DNA of 15,384 bases from DATKSG01 sp035531775 (GCA_035531775.1 DATKSG010000070.1:1-15384); one strand, 5' to 3'. Counted from the stretch's first letter, positions 7,829 through 13,777 are shown. Notes: generated by a model not told the origin, from the letters alone. Numbers and translations: made by a program.

Positions 7829-8134
7829 TCAGCCCAGGGGCAGCTGGGGCGCCTCGGCCAGCGACGGGCTGTTGCGGCGCCGAGCGCCCAAGGGGAAGAC
7901 CTGGTCGGGCAGGAACGAGCGCACGTGATGCTCGCCTTCTCCGCCTCCCACCACCTCCACCGACTCGGCCCCGTTACGGGTGTTGTGCACGTGGGCCTGG
8001 AACCGCCACGTGGCGCCGCGCCGGCTGGCTCCGGCGATCTCCACCGGGTCACCGGGGCGCAGGCCGTTCCAGGCCTCGCTGCGCACGAGGTGCTCGGGGA
8101 GTGCTCGGACCTTGACCTTGCGGCGACGCGCCAC
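7829..8134 (-). CDS. Small basic hypothetical protein
   Basis: This is a 101-residue protein starting at GTG 8134. The N-terminus is strongly basic (ARRRKVKVRA). The middle alternates polar and hydrophobic residues (GDPVEIAG, ATWRFQAHVHN, ESVEVVGG), which suggests a small beta-barrel. A VRSFLPDQVFPL segment and a Pro/Leu-rich tail follow. I do not recognise a named family. Reasons to accept it: it fills the gap between murI and the ferritin-like gene on the same strand, and the residue pattern is protein-like, whereas the opposite-strand frames are low-complexity. A basic head plus a beta-barrel would fit nucleic-acid binding, but this is speculation. Confidence 0.6.
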   Translation of the reverse strand: MARRRKVKVRALPEHLVRSEAWNGLRPGDPVEIAGASRRGATWRFQAHVHNTRNGAESVEVVGGGEGEHHVRSFLPDQVFPLGARRRNSPSLAEAPQLPLG

Positions 8135-8172
8135 GCCGGCCCGGTTTCAGCCCGTCGCAGCAGCGGGAGGTG

Positions 8173-8727
8173 TCACCGATGGGCCGGCTCGACCGGGACG
8201 CCGATCTCCTGGAGCAGGCTGAGCAAGTCATCGGCGTGCTCCTCCTCCATGGCCAGGATCTCCTCCACCATGCGCCGCGTGGTGGGGTCCTGCTCGCCGA
8301 GCCACCGGGCGATCTCCTGGTACGAGGCGACGGCCACACGCTCGGCCACCAGGTCCTCGCGGATCATGTCCACGAGGTCGGTGCCCGGGGCGTACTCGGC
8401 GTGGCTACGGGCCACCAAGGTGGCCGGGTTGAAGTCGGGCTCCCCCTGGAGCTGCACGATGCGGGCCGCCACCAGGTCGGCATGGCCCTGTTCCTCGACG
8501 GCGTGCTGGAGGAACTCGGCCGCCACCGGGCCGGAGTTGATGCCCTGGGCCATGTAGTAGTGACGCTTGTAGCGCAGCACGCACACGAGCTCGGTGGCCA
8601 GGACCTCGTTCAGAACCTCGATGACGCGGGTGCGATCGGCGCCGTAGGCCTCGGTGATCGGGCCCTGGTCCATGTGGGCGCGGGCATTGGCTCGTAGGGT
8701 CTGCACGTCAGTGAGGAAGCCGTCCAT
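8173..8727 (-). CDS. Ferritin-like di-iron protein (bacterioferritin-type four-helix bundle)
   Basis: This is a 184-residue all-helical protein with a full set of di-iron ligands in bacterioferritin-like order: Glu46 (LATELVCVLRYKRHYY), Glu79-x-x-His82 (EEQGHAD), Glu129 (DLVAERVAVASYQEIA) and Glu161-x-x-His164 (MEEEHADDLL). Such proteins oxidise and store iron or detoxify peroxide. A heme-binding methionine cannot be assigned by eye, so true bacterioferritin is not proven. The ATG at 8727 is preceded by TAGGGT and 7 bases, a leaderless arrangement. It lies 47 bases downstream of cysM, a position taken by a different gene in mycobacteria. Confidence 0.85.
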   Translation of the reverse strand: MDGFLTDVQTLRANARAHMDQGPITEAYGADRTRVIEVLNEVLATELVCVLRYKRHYYMAQGINSGPVAAEFLQHAVEEQGHADLVAARIVQLQGEPDFNPATLVARSHAEYAPGTDLVDMIREDLVAERVAVASYQEIARWLGEQDPTTRRMVEEILAMEEEHADDLLSLLQEIGVPVEPAHR

Positions 8728-8740
8728 GACCAGCACCCTA
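8728..8740 (-). promoter_or_regulatory. Candidate leaderless promoter of the ferritin-like gene
   Basis: Minus-strand TAGGGT (8740-8735) is followed by 7 bases and then ATG at 8727. It would let the ferritin gene be expressed separately from cysM. No iron-responsive operator is recognised. Confidence 0.35.
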
Positions 8741-8774
8741 CCCGGCGCTCCGGCGCTTCGGACGTGCCAGACGC

Positions 8775-9722
8775 TCAGAAGTAGATCGTGCTCTTGGCCC
8801 GTTCGGTGACGACGTCTATGTCGTCGGTCCAGGCGCCGGTGGACAGGTACTTCCAGCCACCGTCGGCCGAGACCACCACGACCACCCCCGACTCGATGGC
8901 CTCGGCGCACTTGGCTGCCCCGGCCATGGCCGCCCCCGAGGAGATGCCGGCGAAGACCCCGACCTCGGCCAGGCGCCGGGTCCACTCGATGGACAGCTTG
9001 GGGCTCACCATGGTCTTGCGATCGAGGAGCTCGGCCCCGCCCCAGTCGGAGAAGATGGGGGGGATGTAGCCGTCGTCCAAATTGCGCAGCCCGTCGACCA
9101 TCTCGCCGGCGGGGGGCTCCACGGCCCACACCTGGAGATCCGGGTTGCGCTCCTTCAGATAGCGGCCCGCGCCGAGCAGCGTGCCGGAGGTGCCGAGGCC
9201 GGCCACGAAGTGGGTCACCTCGGGGCAGTCGCGCCAGATCTCGGGGCCGGTGCCCTCGTAGTGGGCCCTGGGGTTCGCCGCGTTGGCGTACTGGTAGAGA
9301 AAGACCCACTCGGGATGCTCCGCCGCTATGGCGCGGGCCATGCGCACGGCGCCGTTGGACCCCTCGGAGCCGGGCGACTCGATGATCTCGGCCCCCCACA
9401 GCTCGAGCAGCTGGCGTCGCTCGACCGACACGTTCGAAGGCAGCACCACCTTCAGGCGGTACCCCCGGACCCGGCACACGAGGGCCATGCCGATGCCGGT
9501 GTTGCCCGACGAGGGCTCGAGCAGCACGGCGCCTGGCTCGAGGAGGCCACTCTTCTCGGCGTCCTCGATCATGGCCAGGGCGATGCGGTCCTTGACCGAC
9601 CCGCCGGGGTTCTGGCCCTCGAGCTTGACCAGGATGCGCACAGCCGGGTTGGGGCTGAGCGCGCTCACGTTCACCAGTGGCGTATTGCCGATCAGGTCGA
9701 GCACACTCGACGCCACCGACAC
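8775..9722 (-). CDS. cysM: CysM, CysO-thiocarboxylate-dependent O-phosphoserine sulfhydrylase
   Basis: This is a 315-residue PLP enzyme. Lys44 in GGSVKDR should form the Schiff base, SSGNTG (71-76) is the substrate loop, and GLGTSGT (175-181) binds the PLP phosphate. ERRQLLELWGAEII, LYQYAN and GLRNLDDG are very close to mycobacterial CysM. Arg213 aligns with the arginine (Arg220 in M. tuberculosis) implicated in O-phosphoserine recognition. The enzyme forms cysteine from O-phosphoserine using sulfur carried as a thiocarboxylate on CysO. The start is GTG 9722, preceded by GAGG at 8 bases and lying 10 bases after the cysO stop; a second GTG follows at 9716. Adjacent cysO and mec support this over ordinary CysK. 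Confidence 0.94.
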   Translation of the reverse strand: MSVASSVLDLIGNTPLVNVSALSPNPAVRILVKLEGQNPGGSVKDRIALAMIEDAEKSGLLEPGAVLLEPSSGNTGIGMALVCRVRGYRLKVVLPSNVSVERRQLLELWGAEIIESPGSEGSNGAVRMARAIAAEHPEWVFLYQYANAANPRAHYEGTGPEIWRDCPEVTHFVAGLGTSGTLLGAGRYLKERNPDLQVWAVEPPAGEMVDGLRNLDDGYIPPIFSDWGGAELLDRKTMVSPKLSIEWTRRLAEVGVFAGISSGAAMAGAAKCAEAIESGVVVVVSADGGWKYLSTGAWTDDIDVVTERAKSTIYF

Positions 9723-9732
9723 GGGCGCCGCC

Positions 9733-10008
9733 TCAGCCGCCGGCCACGGCGGGCAGGATCGACACCGTGTCGCCGTCGGCCACCTTGGTGTCGAGCTGCT
9801 CGAGGTAGCGCACGTCATCGTCGTTCACGTACACGTTCACGAAGCGGTGCAGGGTCCCCTCGGCGCTCAGCACCTGATCGCCGAGGCCCGGGTAGGTGGC
9901 AGCCAGCTCGGCCAGGACCTGGCCGACGGTGGCACCGGAGGCCGACACGGTGGCCAGCCCGCCGGCGTGTGGACGCAGCAGGGTGGGCAGTCGCACTTCG
10001 ACGGGCAA
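9733..10008 (-). CDS. cysO: CysO, ubiquitin-like sulfur carrier protein
   Basis: This is a 91-residue beta-grasp protein of the MoaD/ThiS type. It ends in ILPAVAGG, with the C-terminal Gly-Gly that is adenylated and converted to a thiocarboxylate. The VNVYVNDDDVRYL segment is the expected core strand region. The start is TTG 10008, supported by a clean GGAGG 7 bases upstream. CysO-SH donates sulfur to CysM, and Mec then releases cysteine from the CysO-Cys adduct. The activating MoeZ-type enzyme is not in this window. Confidence 0.94.
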   Translation of the reverse strand: MPVEVRLPTLLRPHAGGLATVSASGATVGQVLAELAATYPGLGDQVLSAEGTLHRFVNVYVNDDDVRYLEQLDTKVADGDTVSILPAVAGG

Positions 10009-10029
10009 CGGGGATCCTCCTGGGCAGGC

Positions 10030-10063
10030 GGCCCGCCGCCGACGAGTGGTGCGGCGGCGGGCC
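10030..10063. promoter_or_regulatory. Strong hairpin between mec and cysO
   Basis: A perfect 12-bp inverted repeat (GGCCCGCCGCCG / CGGCGGCGGGCC) encloses a 10-base loop. It lies in the 88-base mec-cysO gap, 9 bases upstream of the cysO GGAGG site on the minus strand. There is no T-tract after it, so it is not a textbook intrinsic terminator. It could protect or process the mRNA, or attenuate cysO-cysM. Confidence 0.6.
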
Positions 10064-10096
10064 CGAGGGTGAATGTTGACGAATCTGGTCGGTATT

Positions 10097-10504
10097 CTAC
10101 CGGTCGGCCGTCACCACCGGCTCCTCGCTTATGGCGCCGTCCACGATGCGATACGAGCGCAGCGAGGGGACGCTCTGGCGCAGCGACACCAGTACGTAGT
10201 GCCACGACGGGTCAGGGGCCTGGGCCACGTCGGTGGGCGAAGGGTAGGCCTCGGTGTGGGTGTGGGAGTGGAACACGCCGATGATCTCGAGCCCGGCAGC
10301 CTCGGCGTCGCGGTCGGCGCGCAGGTGGTCCTTGGGGTCCACGGTGTAGAGCGTGGCCGAGGCGGCCAGGTTGCGCGTCGGGTAGCAGCGCTCCACGTCC
10401 CCGCTCCCAGCCGGCCCGACGATCAGCCCGCAAGCCTCCTCGGGCAGGCCGGCCAGGCAGTGGGACAGGATCTGGGCGTGGACGTCGGCCGGGAGCCGGA
10501 GCAT
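10097..10504 (-). CDS. mec: Mec, JAMM/MPN zinc protease for CysO-cysteine
   Basis: This is a 135-residue JAB1/MPN domain protein. The JAMM ligands are complete: Glu23 (EEACGLIVG), His79-x-His81 (GVFHSHT), Ser89 and Asp92 (SPTD). Threonine replaces the usual proline after the second histidine. Known role of the family member: cleaving cysteine from the CysO C-terminus after CysM has loaded it. The ATG 10504 start gives the normal domain boundary and has TAGCCT 8 bases upstream. The stop is TAG at 10097-10099. It leads the minus-strand cysteine cluster and is divergent from smpB. Confidence 0.92.
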   Translation of the reverse strand: MLRLPADVHAQILSHCLAGLPEEACGLIVGPAGSGDVERCYPTRNLAASATLYTVDPKDHLRADRDAEAAGLEIIGVFHSHTHTEAYPSPTDVAQAPDPSWHYVLVSLRQSVPSLRSYRIVDGAISEEPVVTADR

Positions 10505-10545
10505 GGCGTCCGAGGCTACCGGGCCGTTGCCGGTACCCTCGGACG
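10505..10545. promoter_or_regulatory. Symmetric bidirectional promoter between mec and smpB
   Basis: The arms 10507-10522 and 10530-10545 are a 16-bp inverted repeat with a single mismatch and a 7-base spacer. Each arm carries a TANNNT -10 box pointing outward: TAGCCT on the minus strand (10518-10513) and TACCCT on the plus strand (10534-10539). They lie 8 and 6 bases before the mec ATG and smpB GTG respectively. This implies two mirror-image leaderless promoters within 41 bases. The dyad could equally be a regulator site; both readings are inference. Confidence 0.6.
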
Positions 10546-11097
10546 GTGGCACCATCCAAGGGAGGCCGGGCGTCCAAGCGGGCGGCCGGCGACGGCGAGG
10601 CCGAGCGCTACCGCCAGGTGGCCCGCAACCGCCGGGCCCGTCACGAATACGACATCTTGGAAGTCCTCGAGTGCGGCATCGCCCTCCAGGGCAGCGAGGT
10701 GAAGTCCCTGCGCGGCGGCCGGGTGTCTCTCCAGGACGCCTACGCCCGTATCGACCGAGGCGAGGCCTGGCTGCTCGGCGTGCACATCCCCCCCTACGAG
10801 CACGCCAGCGGCTTCGGGGCCCACGACCCGGTTCGGGCCCGCAAGCTGCTGATGCACCGCAGCCAGATCGACGAGCTCTTCGGACGCACCCAGCAGCAGT
10901 CGCTCACCTTGGTGCCGCTGTCGATCTACTTCAAAGAAGGCAAGGCCAAGGTGGAGCTGGCCCTGGCCAAGGGCCGGCGCCTCTATGACAAGCGCCACGC
11001 CATCGCCACCCGCGACGCCGAGCGCGAAGCCGAGCGGGAGGCGGCCCGGGCCTCGGGCAAGGGCGTGGCCCGGGGCAGCCGCCGGGAGTACGACTGA
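10546..11097 (+). CDS. smpB: SsrA-binding protein SmpB
   Basis: This is a 183-residue tmRNA partner that binds the tRNA-like domain of SsrA and takes it to stalled ribosomes. Family motifs run in order: VARNRRARHEYDILEVLECG, LQGSEVKSLRGG, LLGVHIPPYEHAS, RARKLLMHRSQID, LTLVPLSIYFKEGKAKVELALAKG and YDKRHAIATRDAERE. N-terminal basic and C-terminal Ala/Arg/Glu-rich tails extend it slightly beyond the usual 150-160 residues. The GTG start is fixed by TACCCT 6 bases upstream. The ssrA gene lies about 1.5 kb downstream on the same strand. Confidence 0.96.
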   Translation: MAPSKGGRASKRAAGDGEAERYRQVARNRRARHEYDILEVLECGIALQGSEVKSLRGGRVSLQDAYARIDRGEAWLLGVHIPPYEHASGFGAHDPVRARKLLMHRSQIDELFGRTQQQSLTLVPLSIYFKEGKAKVELALAKGRRLYDKRHAIATRDAEREAEREAARASGKGVARGSRREYD

Positions 11098-11115
11098 CCT
11101 GAGCCGATCATCGGA

Positions 11116-12210
11116 TCATGGGAGCGGGGGAAAGGCCGGGTAGGACTGGGAGACGGACTCGTGGTCCAGCCACGAGACCAGATTGTCTGTCTCGACGGGC
11201 GAGATGCCCGTACACGGCCCACTGAGCGTCTCAGGTTTGCCGATCGTCGTCGCGTTCGCCGAGCACACCGATCCACAGGGCTGCTCGCCCGGTGTCGACA
11301 CCCCGCCGACGGGCAGCTGGCCGCACGAAGGGGCGCCGTAAGGCAGCGGAGCGATCGAGTTGGCCGAGTTGACCTGCAAGAGCGGGTCGTTGGCGCACTG
11401 CGCGACCGCCAATTTCAGCTCGGCGCTGGTCGGGTATCGCCACGCCCGGATCGGGTGCAGCTCGTACCAGCCGTAGCCGGGGTCGTAACGCACGGCCCCG
11501 AGGACCATGACCGGAGCCCCGAGGGGGGGGTCGTCGAGCTGCCAATTGGTGAAGACGTCCAACGGGAGGTCCGGGGCACGCGCCGGCTGGTCGACATAAC
11601 CGCGCAGTGGCGGCGTGCTCTCCGTGGTCATCCCGGCTCCAGGGCACGGTGACATCATCTGGACGTGCACGTCGCCGTCGTCGCCGAAGGGCTCAGTCTG
11701 TGGGATCTCGGCGAACACCGTCCCTTCGATCCACACCATGCGCCCCTGCGGAAGCCGACCGCTGGCCACGTCTAGTTCGCTCACCTGGGGGTAAGGGCCG
11801 AGCGGCGCCGGGCCTGAGCCATGTGTCTCGTCAATCCACCGGGTCACCTGCACGACGTCGTTCGCGTCGAGGACACCCCAAAGCGTCACCACCATCCCCG
11901 AGACGGGAGTTCCTTGCGCCCACCAGTCGTTCACGTTGGCCGACACCTGGGTTCCCGGCGGGGCCTGGGAATCGTCGACCCGGCCTAAGGTGAAGGTGCC
12001 GCCCGAGGTGGCGACAACTAGCACGTTGTCGATACAGACATTGGTACCAGAGACAAGCGAGGCGACCGATCGCAGCGGTGTTGGGCTACAGCCGGTGGGT
12101 GCCGGCGGGAGCGTGGGCGACGAGGCGCCACTGGGCACCGCCCCCGGCAGCGCAGCCAAGGCCGGTATGGCTACCAATGCGACCATGATCGCCAAGACCC
12201 GATGCCGCAT
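11116..12210 (-). CDS. Secreted protein with OB-like segments, function unknown
   Basis: This is a 364-residue protein with a signal peptide (basic MRHR, hydrophobic VLAIMVALVAIPALAAL, probable cleavage around 20-30). After a Pro/Ser linker, residues 55-128 (VCIDNVLVVA ... VVTLWGVLD ... VVQVTRWID) and 155-258 look like two beta-rich OB-like units. The second has DGDVHVQM (178-185) and GWYELHPI (247-254), resembling a family of secreted OB-fold proteins whose function I cannot name. Five or more cysteines in the mature part suggest disulfides outside the cytoplasm. ATG 12210 is taken, with GAAGG upstream. It is convergent with smpB (18-base gap) and lies between smpB and ssrA. Confidence 0.75.
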   Translation of the reverse strand: MRHRVLAIMVALVAIPALAALPGAVPSGASSPTLPPAPTGCSPTPLRSVASLVSGTNVCIDNVLVVATSGGTFTLGRVDDSQAPPGTQVSANVNDWWAQGTPVSGMVVTLWGVLDANDVVQVTRWIDETHGSGPAPLGPYPQVSELDVASGRLPQGRMVWIEGTVFAEIPQTEPFGDDGDVHVQMMSPCPGAGMTTESTPPLRGYVDQPARAPDLPLDVFTNWQLDDPPLGAPVMVLGAVRYDPGYGWYELHPIRAWRYPTSAELKLAVAQCANDPLLQVNSANSIAPLPYGAPSCGQLPVGGVSTPGEQPCGSVCSANATTIGKPETLSGPCTGISPVETDNLVSWLDHESVSQSYPAFPPLP

Positions 12211-12320
12211 GCCGCATGCCGCCTTCCGCCGCCGTGGACCTGCCCCAGAAAACTATGCAGTGCCGCTTGCCGCGGCAGGGTAACACCCTCGTTGCCTCAC
12301 GTAAAACGTCCGGCTAAGCC

Positions 12321-12455
12321 TCAGGACCTAACCTCACAACTGGAGCGCATGGCGCTCTCGAAGGCTCCCGCACCGGTCAAACCCTGGATCTCCCCGGGAC
12401 GGACGCCCGCCATCTTCTTGGTCACGGCCTGGCGTTGGCTCATCGAAAGCTCCAT
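12321..12455 (-). pseudogene. Probable N-terminal remnant of an integrase-core transposase
   Basis: A minus-strand frame from ATG 12455 to TGA 12321 encodes 44 residues beginning MELSMSQRQAVTKKMA. From memory, this resembles the N-terminus of actinobacterial transposases of the integrase-catalytic-domain type, which read roughly SMSQRQAVTKKMATRYR... before a helix-turn-helix. After KKMA the sequence switches to GVRPGEIQGLTGAGAF and soon stops, so the catalytic DDE part is missing. The frame is also open upstream of the ATG. This is a fragment call only; a chance short frame cannot be excluded. Confidence 0.35.
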
Positions 12456-12490
12456 CACGAAGGCGTGGTCTGTGCCCGTCGCCGAACCGG

Positions 12491-12516
12491 GAATCACCGC
12501 CTCGAAGCGGAGATTC
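12491..12516. repeat. 26-bp interrupted palindrome upstream of the transposase remnant
   Basis: The halves GAATC-a-CCGC and GCGG-a-GATTC flank a TCGA centre with mismatches only at two symmetric positions. It lies 35 bases upstream of the remnant's ATG on its coding strand. It might be a leftover IS control hairpin or a protein-binding dyad. Confidence 0.55.
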
Positions 12517-12607
12517 TCTGGTGAGGCAATGCATAGGGGGCGGAGGTTTTTGATGAGTCAAGGCGGGACAGCGGACGGCGGCCCGCGGCCGGCGGCCACG
12601 GCTCAGG

Positions 12608-12613
12608 TAGGAT
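12608..12613 (+). promoter_or_regulatory. Candidate -10 box of ssrA
   Basis: TAGGAT fits the TANNNT pattern. It would start transcription near 12620, leaving a leader of about 16 bases to be removed to give the mature 5' end at 12636. No -35 match is seen. Confidence 0.4.
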
Positions 12614-12635
12614 GGGTGTGAACACACACATACAT

Positions 12636-12987
12636 GGGGGTGATTGGTCTCGACTCTGGTCGTCAATACGGGAGAAGCGAGCCGTGGTCTCCGGAGCCAC
12701 GTTAAAGAGCCGGAAACCAACACAAACGCCGAGCCTCAGCTCGCGTTGCTGGCTGCTTAATACGTAGCCCGTCCGTCCGGTCTCAGCCCTATGGGCCGGT
12801 AGCGGGCGTCATCAAGTAGGGCTTACCCGGGCGGTTCCGTCGATCGGCCGCCGGGGACACCAAAGGTCGGCTGGGGACCTACGAGTCTGCCGGTGGCGGC
12901 GAAGGTCCCGAGACTTAGCTACCGGCTGCGCTCGGAGAAGGCCCGTTGAGAAGCCGGAGGACGCGGGTTCGATTCCCGCCACCTCCA
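12636..12987 (+). ncRNA. ssrA: Transfer-messenger RNA (tmRNA)
   Basis: This 352-base RNA rescues stalled ribosomes with SmpB. The 5' end GGGGGTGATTGGTCTCGACT and 3' end with T-arm CGGG-TTCGATT-CCCG and CACCTCC-A form the tRNA-like domain. GGGGGTG pairs with CACCTCC over 7 bp including one G-T pair, as in other tmRNAs. The mRNA part ends in a TAA after the tag codons. GC-rich paired segments after the tag fit the usual pseudoknots, though I did not fold them. The base after the discriminator A is followed by AGG, so the terminal CCA is not encoded and must be added. The last 8 bases belong to a direct repeat that also occurs at 14826-14891. Confidence 0.95.
12719..12760 (+). other. tmRNA tag-peptide reading frame
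   Basis: AAC at 12719 to TAA at 12760 encodes NTNAEPQLALLAA. With the alanine from charged tmRNA the tag is ANTNAEPQLALLAA. AAC is chosen as the resume codon because an A sits at -4, as in the E. coli tmRNA. The hydrophobic Leu-Ala-Ala end matches protease-recognised tags. Confidence 0.8.
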
Positions 12988-13045
12988 AGGGTGCTCAGGG
13001 GAAACCGTGAGCACCGTTGGAGGTGCGCCGACACCCACGTAGCGG
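12980..13045. repeat. Left direct repeat (attL-like), overlapping the ssrA 3' end
   Basis: This is a 66-base unit starting with the tmRNA acceptor strand CACCTCCA and ending CCACGTAGCGG. It matches 14826-14891 at 61 of 66 positions by hand. It contains a perfect 8-bp inverted repeat, GGTGCTCA / TGAGCACC, around GGGGAAACCG. The tmRNA 3' end is a classic integrase target, so this is read as an attachment-site copy. Confidence 0.75.
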
Positions 13046-13064
13046 CGGAAGCACTTCCTCTCGG

Positions 13065-13077
13065 TACACTTGTACCT
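13065..13077 (+). promoter_or_regulatory. Leaderless promoter of the island two-gene unit
   Basis: TACACT at 13065-13070 is followed by 7 bases and then GTG at 13078. It lies just inside the left direct repeat, so the unit carries its own promoter. Confidence 0.45.
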
Positions 13078-13368
13078 GTGAGTAAGTCTGCGGAGATCGG
13101 GCGCGATCCGATGTGGGCTAACCGCGAGGCGACAAAGATCAATCTTGCTCTTCGCAAGGTTGGTTACTCAGACGCAGCTGCCACTCGATGGTGGAATCAC
13201 GCTGCATATGACGACCTTGGTGGTAGGACGCCAACTCAGGCCTGGAACTGCGAGGACTATGACCTCGTCAAAGGGCTTGTCGAGAAGCTCGTGTCAGACC
13301 AGTTCGCCTCACAACTCGCGGATAATCCGACGATCCTGAAACGCCTCGAAGACTCCAAGAACTGTTAA
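13078..13368 (+). CDS. Putative MbcA/ParS/Xre-type antitoxin (DUF2384-like)
   Basis: This is a 96-residue protein from GTG 13078, with TACACT 7 bases upstream. Residues 36-71 contain TRWWNHAAYDDLGGRTP (36-52), then AWNCEDYDLVKGLVEKL (55-71). This resembles the C-terminal toxin-binding domain of Xre/MbcA/ParS antitoxins, whose typical core is LGGRTPxxAL followed by a helix with a hydrophobic pattern. The N-terminal 30 residues (NREATKINLALRKVGYSDA) could be a short HTH-like helix pair but lack a clear Xre signature. A longer in-frame start exists inside ssrA and is rejected. The next gene starts 7 bases after the stop. Codon use is less GC-biased than the flanks. The family call is tentative. 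Confidence 0.6.
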   Translation: MSKSAEIGRDPMWANREATKINLALRKVGYSDAAATRWWNHAAYDDLGGRTPTQAWNCEDYDLVKGLVEKLVSDQFASQLADNPTILKRLEDSKNC

Positions 13369-13375
13369 CCCTCAG

Positions 13376-13684
13376 GTGTCGTACAGCCTGATAGGAGACG
13401 ATCGATGGCTCGAAAGATGGCGAGCTGGAGAGAGTCCGAGCACAGAGCAGGCGGAGTTCCTCCGCCGCTGGTTGGACGGCCTGAGGGAAGCTCCTCGCCA
13501 ACCGCCTTCAACCGAGTCGTCGCGCGAGCACCCTCATCCGTTGGACGAACTCCGAGGCGCCTTTCTCCTCGATGCGGGTCCCGTCTTCGTCGCTTATGCA
13601 GTCAACGACTCGGAGCAGGCTGTTCGGATTCTCCATATCGGCGCCGAGCCGGTCGAGGGTGTCGTCTTCAGGTTCCCGATCTGA
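13376..13684 (+). CDS. Small protein, possible RelE/ParE-like toxin partner
   Basis: This is a 102-residue protein from GTG 13376, 7 bases after the preceding stop, so probably co-translated. Helical residues 10-40 (WLERWRAGESPS ... FLRRWLDGLREAP) are followed by a beta-rich end: ELRGAFLLDAG, PVFVAYAVNDSE and QAVRILHIGAE (58-91). Strands with the pattern VxVxYxVD...VRIL are characteristic of the RelE/ParE toxin barrel. Basic catalytic residues typical of RelE are not obvious near the C-terminus (EGVVFRFPI). The reading frame is well formed and its position behind an antitoxin-like gene supports a toxin role. MbcA/ParS antitoxins usually pair with RES toxins, and this protein does not look like RES. 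Confidence 0.5.
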   Translation: MSYSLIGDDRWLERWRAGESPSTEQAEFLRRWLDGLREAPRQPPSTESSREHPHPLDELRGAFLLDAGPVFVAYAVNDSEQAVRILHIGAEPVEGVVFRFPI

Positions 13685-13777
13685 CACGTCGGAACCAAGC
13701 TGTGGATCACGGAAATACCAGGTCCAACAAGCTCCTGAGGTTCTCCGGCCTATTGTCGGCCTCGAAGAACTCATCCA

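Larger units (their letters stand above)
12211..12635. other. Intergenic stretch with transposase debris and an ssrA promoter
   Basis: These 425 bases between the secreted protein and ssrA hold no intact gene that I accept. They contain a 44-codon transposase-like remnant (12321-12455, minus), a 26-base near-palindrome (12491-12516) and the presumed ssrA promoter. A short GTGTG-AA-CACAC repeat lies at 12616-12627. A minus-strand TAGTTT (12255-12250) could be the -10 box of the secreted-protein gene. Confidence 0.5.

Noticed and set aside
6280..8115. A 611-codon plus-strand open frame, the longest complete one in the window
   Set aside because: It is antisense to the metallo-hydrolase, murI and the small unknown gene, all with clear motifs. 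Its translation is low-complexity Gly/His/Arg-rich, as expected of a shadow frame in GC-rich DNA.
8173..9477. A 434-residue reading of the ferritin-like gene extending upstream
   Set aside because: The extra N-terminal part is cysM read out of frame. The ATG at 8727 gives the normal ferritin length and has its own -10 box.
12334..12723. A 129-codon minus-strand frame across the ssrA 5' half
   Set aside because: It overlaps the tmRNA and is in a different frame from the transposase-like segment, with no family features.
12946..13368. A longer antitoxin-like protein starting inside ssrA
   Set aside because: The first 44 codons would translate the tmRNA T-arm and the att repeat. GTG 13078 has a properly spaced -10 box.
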